DNA of 41,987 nt from Paenarthrobacter sp. PH39-S1 (GTDB taxonomy: Bacteria; Actinomycetota; Actinomycetes; Actinomycetales; Micrococcaceae). Position numbers and translations under genes: made by a program. Where the stretch lies: positions 1 to 41,987 of the forward strand of contig NZ_JASISR010000033.1 of NCBI RefSeq assembly GCF_030063245.1, read 5' to 3'. The notes under the pieces were generated by a model. The model saw only the letters and a program-made list of their open reading frames with translations, ran no database searches and was not told the origin of the DNA. Numbering within the stretch: the first letter of the stretch is position 1; every line of letters begins with the position of its first letter. Below are positions 35,690 to 41,987 of this stretch, in pieces.

Positions 35690-37605
35690 CGCGCCGCCGT
35701 CTCTTCCACCAGCGGATCACCAAATTGGGACATGTACAGATCGTAGTAGAAGCCGCCCGTCCCCAGCAGTTCCTCGTGGGTGCCCTGTTCCAGGATGCGG
35801 CCGTGGTCCATCACAAGGATCAGGTCGGCATCACGGATGGTGGACAGCCGGTGGGCGATAACAAAGCTGGTCCGGGACTCGCGCAGCCTGTTCATGGCGT
35901 GCCGGATCAGCACCTCCGTGCGGGTGTCCACGGAGCTGGTGGCCTCATCCAGAATCAGAATGCCGGGATCTACCAACCAGGCACGGGCGATGGTCATGAG
36001 CTGGCGCTGGCCTTGACTCAGGCTGTCGCCGTCGTCGCTGAGCACCGTGTCATAACCGTCCGGGAGGGACCTGACAAAGTGGTCCACGAAGGTCGCCTCG
36101 GCCGCCTCTATCATCTGGTCTTCGGCCGCGTCGAGGCGGCCGTAGACCAGATTCTCCCGGATTGTCCCGCCGAAGAGCCAGGCGTCCTGCAGGACCATGC
36201 CGAAGCGCCGCCGCAGATCATCGCGGGTCATCATCGCGGTGTCAATGCCATCAATGCTGATCCGGCCCGAATCGATCTCGTAAAACCTCATCAGCAGGTT
36301 CACCAGGGTGGTCTTGCCCGCTCCGGTGGGCCCAACTATGGCAACGGTCTGCCCGGGCTCGGCCACCAGCGAGAGATCCTGAATCAGCGGCTCGTCCGGG
36401 TTATAGCTGAAGTTGACCTTGTCGAAGACAACCCGTCCCCTGGTGGCGCCGAGCGTGGCGGCCGGCACCGGGTCCGGAGCCTGTTCCTTGGCGTCCAGCA
36501 GGTCAAAGACGCGTTCGGCGGAGGCCACACCGGACTGCAGCAGGTTGATCATGCCGCCGATTTGGGCCATTGGCTGGCTGAACTGGCGCGAATACTGGAT
36601 GAACGCCTGCACGCTGCCGATCGTCAGGTTCCCGGACGCAATCTGCACCCCGCCGACCACGGCCACCGCAACGTAGTTGAGGTTTGAGATGAAGTTCATC
36701 GATGGCATGATGACACCGGAAATGAACTGCGCCTTCGAGCTGGACCGGAATAAACTGTCGTTGGAAACGGCGAATTTGCCGATCGCGGCCTGCTGCTGAC
36801 CGAAGGCCTTGACCACCTCATGGCCGGTGAACATTTCCTCGATATGGCCGTTCAGCTCGCCGGTTGTCTTCCACTGCGCCATGAACTGGATCTTGGACCG
36901 CTTGGCGATCAGCACCGTCACCAGAATTGTCAGCGGCACCGTGGCCAGCGCGATCAGCGCCAGCAGTGGCGAGATGGAAAACATCATCGCGAGCACACCG
37001 ACGACCGTGAGGACGGAGACCAGCAGCTGTGTCAGCGTCTGGTTCAGCGTCTGTGAGAAATTGTCGATGTCGTTGGTGACCCTGCTGAGTACGTCGCCGC
37101 GGGATTCGTCCTGGAAGTGCGACATCGGCAGACGGTCCAGTTTCGTTTCAATGTCCTGGCGGAGCTTGTACATGGCGCGCTGAACGATGCCTGCGGTGAT
37201 GTACCCCTGGCTCCAGTTAAAGAAGAACGCCACGGCGTAGATGGCCAGCACGCTCAGCAGCACCCAGCCCAGCGCCTGCTGATCGAGCCCTTGGCCGGGC
37301 ACCACTGCCATTCCGCTGAGCATGTCCGCGACCTGGCCCTGGCCCTTGGCGCGGAGTCCGTCAATCGCCTGCGCCTTCGTCACCCCGGCCGGGAACATTT
37401 TGCCCAGCACACCCTGAAAAATGAGGTCCGTGGCATGCCCGAGAATCTTAGGCGCCAGCACACTCATGCCGACCGAGACCGCGGCCAGGGAAACCACCCA
37501 GATCATCCGGGGCCTGTCGGCCGCCATCAGGGAAAATATCCGTCTGACGCTCGGGCCGAACGAGCGTGCCTTCTGCGGCGGTCCGCCAAATCCTCGCATG
37601 CTCAT
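35686..37605 (-). CDS. ABC exporter half-transporter (consensus ATPase site subunit)
   Basis: A 639-residue protein with six membrane helices in the N-terminal 330 residues (type IV exporter fold) and a C-terminal ATPase. The ATPase has Walker A GPTGAGKTT, Walker B ILILDEATSSVD with its catalytic Glu and the H-loop IAHRLST. The signature is LSQGQ instead of LSGGQ. Together with the gene at 37602 it forms a heterodimeric multidrug- or lipid-type exporter of the TM287/288 and LmrCD kind. The substrate cannot be told. Its ATG overlaps the stop of the partner gene (ATGA), so subunits are made in step. Confidence 0.94.
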   Translation of the reverse strand: MSMRGFGGPPQKARSFGPSVRRIFSLMAADRPRMIWVVSLAAVSVGMSVLAPKILGHATDLIFQGVLGKMFPAGVTKAQAIDGLRAKGQGQVADMLSGMAVVPGQGLDQQALGWVLLSVLAIYAVAFFFNWSQGYITAGIVQRAMYKLRQDIETKLDRLPMSHFQDESRGDVLSRVTNDIDNFSQTLNQTLTQLLVSVLTVVGVLAMMFSISPLLALIALATVPLTILVTVLIAKRSKIQFMAQWKTTGELNGHIEEMFTGHEVVKAFGQQQAAIGKFAVSNDSLFRSSSKAQFISGVIMPSMNFISNLNYVAVAVVGGVQIASGNLTIGSVQAFIQYSRQFSQPMAQIGGMINLLQSGVASAERVFDLLDAKEQAPDPVPAATLGATRGRVVFDKVNFSYNPDEPLIQDLSLVAEPGQTVAIVGPTGAGKTTLVNLLMRFYEIDSGRISIDGIDTAMMTRDDLRRRFGMVLQDAWLFGGTIRENLVYGRLDAAEDQMIEAAEATFVDHFVRSLPDGYDTVLSDDGDSLSQGQRQLMTIARAWLVDPGILILDEATSSVDTRTEVLIRHAMNRLRESRTSFVIAHRLSTIRDADLILVMDHGRILEQGTHEELLGTGGFYYDLYMSQFGDPLVEETAAR

Positions 37606-39344
37606 GCCGCATGCACCCCGTCGTCGTTCGTCAGCTGGGAAGTGACAATCTCCTGATACGTTCCGCAGCCAGCCATCAGCTCATCATGGGTTCCTTGGCC
37701 CACCAGCCGTCCCTCGTCCAGCACCAGAATATGGTCCGCGTGCATGATAGTGTTCACCCGCTGCGCCACCACCAGGACCGTGGCCTCCCTGGTGACAGGC
37801 TTCAGGGCCGACCGCAGCCGGGCATCGGTGGTGAAATCCAGTGCGGAGAAGCTATCGTCGAACAGGTAGATCGACGGCTCGCTGACCACCGCGCGCGCTA
37901 TGCACAAGCGCTGCCGCTGGCCGCCGGAAAGATTGGTTCCGCCCTGCCCCACCGGGGCGTTCAACCCCTCCGGCATGTCCTTGACAAAGTCCGCGGCCTG
38001 GGCAATTTCCAGCGCCCGCCAGATCTGGTCATCCGTCGCGTCCGGTCTGCCGAAGCGCAGGTTGCTGGCCACCGTCCCGGCGAACAGGTAGGCCTTCTGC
38101 GGCACGAGGCCAATCGCGGAGCGCAGGGACGCCAACGTCACCGCGTGGCTGTCATAGCCGCCCACTGAAATCGACCCTCCCGACTTGTCCAGCAACCGCG
38201 GGATCAGGTTCAACAGCGTGGACTTTCCGCTGCCGGTCGAGCCGATGACCGCCGTCGTCGTTCCCGGCCGTGCCGTGAAACTCAAACCCGAAACCACCGG
38301 CGCCTGGGCACCCGGGTAGGTAAATTCCACATTACTGAATTCGAGGGCGCCGCCCAGCGCCCGCACCTGCAGCGCACCCGGGCCGTCCACCACCGACGAC
38401 CGCGTGACCAACACGGCCTCAATACGTTCGGCGCAGACCGCGGCGCGCGGGATCATCATCAACATGAACATCGCCATCATGACTGACATCAGGATCTGCA
38501 TGATGTAGCTCAGGTATGCCGTCAGCGCCCCAATCTGCATGGCCCCGCTGTCGATCCGCTGGCCGCCGAACCACAGCACCCCGACCGAGGTCACGTTGAC
38601 CACCACGAAAATGGTCGGAAACATCAGGGCCAGAAGCCGTCCGGTGCGAAGCTGCGTGAGCGTCAGTTCCCCGTTGGCCGCAGCGAATCGCTCCGCTTCA
38701 AAGTCCCGGCGGACAAACGCCCGGATCACTGAAATTCCCATGATCTGCTCGCGCAGCACCGAGTTGATGCGGTCCAGCTGCTTCTGCACCAGCCGGAACA
38801 ACGGCACGAGTTTGCGCACAATCAGCCAGATGGCGACCACCAGCACCGGCAGGATCACCACCAACAGGCCGGACAGGGGCACATCCTGCTTCAGCGCCAG
38901 CACAATGCCACCGACGCACATGATGGGTGCCGTCACCATCATGGTGAACGCCATCAGGGTCAGCATCTGGACCTGCTGCACGTCATTGGTCGTCCGGTTG
39001 ATCAGCGACGGGGCCCCGAACGTGCTGACCTCCTGCGCGGAGAAGGATTCCACCTGCGTGAACAGGTCCCGGCGGACCTGGCGGCCCACCTTCATCGCCA
39101 GCTGCGCGCTCAGATACGTTGCTCCCACGGCGCAGATAATCTGGCCGGCGGTAATGGCCAGCATCCAGCCGCCCAATTGGAAGATGACGGCGCTATTCCC
39201 CTTGACCACGCCATCGTCGATGATATCCGCGTTAATGGTGGGCAGATAGAGCGTGCCAACGGTGGACATCAGCTGCAGCAGAATAATCAGCGTGAGCGGA
39301 ACCTTATGCGGAGCCAAATTCCGTGCGATCAATCGAAAGAGCAC
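37602..39344 (-). CDS. ABC exporter half-transporter (degenerate ATPase site subunit)
   Basis: A 580-residue partner subunit with six membrane helices and one ATPase. Walker A is GSTGSGKST (368-376) and the signature LSGGQ (472-476). Walker B is YLFDDSFSALD, with Asp497 in place of the catalytic Glu, and the H-loop is VVAQRVNT, with Gln528 in place of His. Such changes are the rule in one half of heterodimeric exporters, where one site binds ATP but hardly hydrolyses it. The start is a GTG with GGAGG 4 nt upstream. It is first in the operon with the second subunit and the GntR regulator. Confidence 0.94.
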   Translation of the reverse strand: MLFRLIARNLAPHKVPLTLIILLQLMSTVGTLYLPTINADIIDDGVVKGNSAVIFQLGGWMLAITAGQIICAVGATYLSAQLAMKVGRQVRRDLFTQVESFSAQEVSTFGAPSLINRTTNDVQQVQMLTLMAFTMMVTAPIMCVGGIVLALKQDVPLSGLLVVILPVLVVAIWLIVRKLVPLFRLVQKQLDRINSVLREQIMGISVIRAFVRRDFEAERFAAANGELTLTQLRTGRLLALMFPTIFVVVNVTSVGVLWFGGQRIDSGAMQIGALTAYLSYIMQILMSVMMAMFMLMMIPRAAVCAERIEAVLVTRSSVVDGPGALQVRALGGALEFSNVEFTYPGAQAPVVSGLSFTARPGTTTAVIGSTGSGKSTLLNLIPRLLDKSGGSISVGGYDSHAVTLASLRSAIGLVPQKAYLFAGTVASNLRFGRPDATDDQIWRALEIAQAADFVKDMPEGLNAPVGQGGTNLSGGQRQRLCIARAVVSEPSIYLFDDSFSALDFTTDARLRSALKPVTREATVLVVAQRVNTIMHADHILVLDEGRLVGQGTHDELMAGCGTYQEIVTSQLTNDDGVHAA

Positions 39345-39374
39345 GAGTCCTCCAACGGACCTGGTGTTTACGGT

Positions 39375-39386
39375 GAAGACGTTTTC
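39375..39386. promoter_or_regulatory. Imperfect dyad upstream of the exporter operon
   Basis: GAAGACGTTTTC pairs with itself at 10 of 12 positions and lies about 30 bp before the exporter start. A second GTGAAGAC copy lies downstream, near 39437. It is a candidate operator for the YtrA-type regulator. On the minus strand TTTACA, 16 bp, TAAATA further up could be the promoter. Confidence 0.3.
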
Positions 39387-39506
39387 AACAGCCCGAACGC
39401 GGTCAGGAGCGATTTAGCTGCGGTATTTAAGTTGCGTGAAGACACTGTAAAACTACTCCCGGTATTCCGTCTTGTCAGCGCGCTTATTCTATCGGCGAAA
39501 CCTGCG

Positions 39507-39518
39507 TAAGCTGACTGC
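39507..39518 (+). promoter_or_regulatory. -10-like box for a possibly leaderless hydrolase mRNA
   Basis: TAAGCT (39507-39512) is followed by GACTGC and then ATG at 39519, the same 6-nt spacing as at 8717 and 31639. TTATTC at 39484 is a weak -35 at 17 bp. No ribosome binding site precedes the ATG. Confidence 0.35.
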
Positions 39519-40184
39519 ATGAGCGCCGAATCGTGGATCCTCCCCGCCGTGTCCATCCACAGGATTTCGGTGGGGGGCATGGACAACAATGTTTACGTGA
39601 TCACCGGCCTGCAGAGCGGTGAGCAGGTCTTGATCGACGCGGCCGACGACGCCGATGCCATCCTTGCGCTGTTGGCGGAGGGTGCCCGCGACGCGGCGCC
39701 CGGGACAGCCAAAACGGCCCAAACACCGGCGCTGCTGGTGACCACGCATTCGCACTGGGATCATATCCGGGCGCTGGGACCCGTCATAGCCGCGACTGGT
39801 GCGAAAACCGCGGCTGGCCGGGATGATGCCGGCGATATCGAAGTGCCGACCGATGATCTGCTGGACCATGGGGATGTCCGGCAGTTTGACGGTTTTGAGC
39901 TCCAGGTCATCGGCCTGCGCGGCCATACGCCGGGGTCCGTCGCGCTGCTGTACCGGGATTCAAAGGGCCCTGCACACCTCTTCACCGGAGACTCGCTGTT
40001 CCCCGGCGGAGTCGGCAATACGCAGAAGGATCCGAATCGCTTCGCCCGGCTGCTGGACGACGTGGCGACGCGGGTCTTCGCTGTCCTCCCAGACGATACG
40101 CTGGTTCACCCCGGCCACGGTGCTGGAACCACCCTCGGCGCGGAGCGACCGCACCTGGACGAATGGCGGGCCCGCGGCTGGTAA
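39519..40184 (+). CDS. Metallo-beta-lactamase-fold hydrolase
   Basis: A 221-residue cytoplasmic protein of the glyoxalase II-like branch. It keeps the metal motif THSHWDH (His77, His79, Asp81, His82), then His136 (LRGHTPGS), Asp158 (FTGDSLFPGG) and His200 (VHPGHGAGTT), so both metal sites are complete. The end HLDEWRARGW is well conserved. Enzymes of this kind hydrolyse thioesters or similar substrates; the substrate here is unknown. In related genomes a similar gene stands near uvrA. It diverges from the exporter operon, and a broken copy of its 3' end lies at 41625. Confidence 0.92.
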   Translation: MSAESWILPAVSIHRISVGGMDNNVYVITGLQSGEQVLIDAADDADAILALLAEGARDAAPGTAKTAQTPALLVTTHSHWDHIRALGPVIAATGAKTAAGRDDAGDIEVPTDDLLDHGDVRQFDGFELQVIGLRGHTPGSVALLYRDSKGPAHLFTGDSLFPGGVGNTQKDPNRFARLLDDVATRVFAVLPDDTLVHPGHGAGTTLGAERPHLDEWRARGW

Positions 40185-40251
40185 TCGTTTCGCCTCTGGG
40201 CCTGGTCGGCCGGGACCTCAACGCCGGCGCGTGTGAGACGGCGCACGCGGC

Positions 40252-41388
40252 TTAGCTGCGCTTCCGGAGCGCGTCCTTCATGGCCTGCAGATCCGCGGGG
40301 GTGGAATCGAACCGCCAATCGACTGTTCGGTTCGCTGGTCCTTCAAATTTGACGTAATTGAACCACAGGAACCCATAGATCCGTCCGGCCTTTGCATTGC
40401 GCCAGGAATCGAGGTAAGAGACCATGTCCTGTATCCATTCGGCCTTGCTGTTGGATCCGACACTCTCCACGGAGGCGGTCTCGGCGACAAGAATTTGCTT
40501 GTCGGGCGCAACCCGGGCGAGCTCGTCCAGGCCGTCGCGAAAGAGCTGAACCGCCGGTGTCCACGGCCTGGCACTGTCCCGGTTGCCGAAGTTGTAGGCG
40601 TCCAGCGCTGTCTGCCCGACGTATCGACTCCCCGGGTAGAGGCTGGCCATATCCTGCGTCCTGGCCGAGGGCGCATTCGGCGACCAGATCCACGTCACGT
40701 TGCGCAGTCCCTTGGAGCGGAAGAGGTCGACGATGTGCCGCCACGCCCGGACATATTCTCCGGATTGGTTTCCGTTCGCCTGCTCGGACCACGGAAACCA
40801 GTAGCCGTTCATCTCATGGGCCAGGCGGATGGACAATTCCGGATCGCCGGCGGCCACCAGCTGATCCGCCACCGAGGAGATGTAGGCGTCGTGGCTCCCG
40901 TCGATGATGGTGGCGAGCCGGAAACCGGGTTGATTGGCCCCCTTGCCCGCCAGCCACGGCTCCCAGGTCACGATGGCTACTGCGCCGTGGTCGATGGTCG
41001 CCCGGATATTGGACATATCGAAATTCCGGCTGAAGTCAACGTAGGTCTGGATCATGGCGGGATACTCACCCACGCTTCGGGCCACCTCGTCGGCATCGCC
41101 GGCGCCGTTGTGCGTGGTGATACCGAATTTGAGCTCCTTATTACTAATGGGTGGTGTTCTGGCATAGCTACCCGCGGCGGCCGCCACAGAATCCTGCCCG
41201 GCGACGCCGTCCTGCGTCAATACCGTCAAGCCCAGGCAGACCGACGCCACCGCCATCACGACGGCGGCACTGACCCCTCCGGCGCGCAGGCCCGGAATCC
41301 GCGGGCCCTTGCGAGGCTCCCGCCTTCGGAGCGGTGCGGATCCGGAACCGGCCACTCTAAGTCCGGAGGCGGGGTCAATCACTTTCAT
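40252..41388 (-). CDS. GH26-like secreted or membrane-anchored glycosyl hydrolase
   Basis: With the ATG at 41388 the protein has 378 residues: a short basic N-terminus (PLRRREPRKG), one hydrophobic segment near residues 38-58 (GVSAAVVMAVASVCLGLTVL) and an extracellular domain. That domain has the GH26 pattern: RLAHEMNGYWFPW with the probable acid/base Glu at 192, RNVTWIWSPN, and ILVAETASVE with the probable nucleophile Glu at 303. GH26 enzymes are mostly beta-mannanases or related endoglycanases. GGGAAG lies 8 nt before this ATG. Earlier in-frame ATGs at 41427, 41442 and 41457 sit in a tandem repeat and lack a usable ribosome binding site. Confidence 0.82.
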   Translation of the reverse strand: MKVIDPASGLRVAGSGSAPLRRREPRKGPRIPGLRAGGVSAAVVMAVASVCLGLTVLTQDGVAGQDSVAAAAGSYARTPPISNKELKFGITTHNGAGDADEVARSVGEYPAMIQTYVDFSRNFDMSNIRATIDHGAVAIVTWEPWLAGKGANQPGFRLATIIDGSHDAYISSVADQLVAAGDPELSIRLAHEMNGYWFPWSEQANGNQSGEYVRAWRHIVDLFRSKGLRNVTWIWSPNAPSARTQDMASLYPGSRYVGQTALDAYNFGNRDSARPWTPAVQLFRDGLDELARVAPDKQILVAETASVESVGSNSKAEWIQDMVSYLDSWRNAKAGRIYGFLWFNYVKFEGPANRTVDWRFDSTPADLQAMKDALRKRS

Positions 41389-41421
41389 CTGTGCAACTTC
41401 CCGCAGTGAAACGTCTTTGAT

Positions 41422-41459
41422 AGGCATACCGCCGACAGGCATACCACCGACAGGCATAT
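41422..41459 (-). repeat. 15-bp tandem repeat that multiplies start codons
   Basis: AGGCATACCGCCGAC (41422-41436) and AGGCATACCACCGAC (41437-41451) differ at one base, and AGGCAT begins again at 41452. On the minus strand each unit encodes MPVGG in frame with the GH26-like gene, giving three ATGs at 15-bp steps. Confidence 0.8.
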
Positions 41460-41624
41460 AGTCCGCGCCGAACTCTTGCTCTGAGCCAGGAGCCGACGCG
41501 GCTCGACCTATACTGGCACTTTTCCTTGGCTATGGGTACAGGTAGCAGGCCCACACCTGCGTCCCGCCGATGTCCAGCGACTTGCTGGTGCCAGGAAGCC
41601 GGTGTCGGACAGCAATGCCGCGGC

Positions 41625-41814
41625 TCGCTGTTCCTCGGCGGTGCAGGAAAAACGCAAAAGGATCCCGCCCGCTTAGCCAACTGCTCGATGATGTGCAAGC
41701 CCGGATCTTCGACGGTCTCCCGGACGACACCTTGGTGCACCCGGGCCACGCCCCGGGAACGACGCTCGAAATGAGCGGCCGCATTTGCAGGAGTGGCGGG
41801 CCCGCGGCTGGTAA
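41625..41814 (+). pseudogene. Decayed 3' end of a second metallo-beta-lactamase-fold hydrolase
   Basis: The reading starts SLFLGGAGKTQKDPARLA. After a one-base shift it goes on LLDDVQARIFDGLPDDTLVH, then PGHAPGTTLE. After another shift it ends HLQEWRARGW with TAA at 41812-41814. This matches the last third of the hydrolase at 39519 almost residue by residue, but with many substitutions, so it is an old paralogue rather than a fresh copy. The metal-binding N-terminal half is missing; the GH26-like gene occupies the space before it. Confidence 0.8.
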
Positions 41815-41860
41815 CCATTGGTGCTCGATCGGACGGCCGGGGCAGCCCGAATGCGGCCGT

Positions 41861-41987
41861 TTATCCGGTGTCTTTGGGGTGGGTGGTGTAGGTCTGGCCG
41901 GAGGGTGCTTTCCAGGTGAGGGTGCCGTTGCCGGTTTGGGTGACTTTCCAGCCCATTTTGTGTTTAAGCCGGTGGTGCCGTTTACAC
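41861..41987 (-). CDS. DUF222/HNH endonuclease-like protein, C-terminal end (cut by window edge)
   Basis: The last 41 residues read CKRHHRLKHKMGWKVTQTG, then NGTLTWKAPSGQTYTTHPKD and a final TG before TAA. The CKRHHRLKH string is the end of the HNH nuclease motif in the DUF222-HNH proteins that are highly repeated in Arthrobacter and other actinobacteria. The rest of the gene is outside the window. Confidence 0.75.
   Translation of the reverse strand, partial: CKRHHRLKHKMGWKVTQTGNGTLTWKAPSGQTYTTHPKDTG

Noticed and set aside
40195-40251. Hairpin between the MBL hydrolase and the GH26-like gene
   Set aside because: The stem is short and imperfect and has no T-run, so it is not supportable as a terminator.

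Overview
The window comes from a high-GC actinobacterium of the Micrococcaceae, most likely Arthrobacter or a close relative. This rests on codon use, the actinobacterial genes opcA, rbpA and whiA, the Rieske protein inside the suf operon, a DUF222/HNH endonuclease end, and gene order. The blocks pgl-opcA-zwf-tal-tkt-ctaB, ctaA-ABC-sufR-sufB-sufD-sufC and secG-tpiA-pgk-gap / whiA-yvcK-rapZ-uvrC resemble the conserved region known from Mycobacterium tuberculosis and other actinobacteria. The species cannot be fixed from the sequence.

Layout. Positions 1-1371 are debris: the end of an IS30-family transposase gene, a broken IS21-family transposase (IstA) and a frameshifted VapBC-type toxin-antitoxin pair. 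On the minus strand, 1391-6850 is the suf Fe-S cluster operon (sufR-sufB-sufD-Rieske-sufC-sufT-like), bounded by a candidate promoter and a clear terminator. It is followed by a penicillin-binding-protein pseudogene (6909-8660). On the plus strand lie a two-gene ABC transporter and ctaA (8729-11416). ctaB is convergent to ctaA and divergent from a plus-strand operon tkt-tal-pgi-zwf-opcA-pgl (13023-21340).

From 21406 to 35689 almost everything is on the minus strand: rbpA, secG, tpiA, pgk, gap, sodA, whiA, yvcK, rapZ, uvrC, a collapsed HAD phosphatase pseudogene and uvrA with an SOS-type LexA box. Next come a YtrA-type GntR regulator and a heterodimeric ABC exporter (35297-39344). A plus-strand metallo-beta-lactamase-fold hydrolase is divergent from the exporter. 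A secreted GH26-like glycosidase follows, then a decayed second copy of the hydrolase 3' end, and the end of a DUF222/HNH endonuclease gene runs off the right edge.

Together the genes cover Fe-S assembly, heme A synthesis for cytochrome oxidase, the oxidative and non-oxidative pentose phosphate pathway, lower glycolysis, superoxide defence, cell-envelope and central-carbon regulation (whiA/yvcK/rapZ) and nucleotide excision repair. Most of this is conserved core. The unusual material is at the edges and in the joints: five decayed gene regions, several short tandem repeats at gene ends or starts, three genes whose start codon lies exactly 6 nt after a -10 box (probably leaderless mRNAs), and an exporter whose departures from consensus all fall in one ATP site. 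I saw no tRNA, rRNA, CRISPR array or intact mobile element, and no clearly undescribed multi-gene system.
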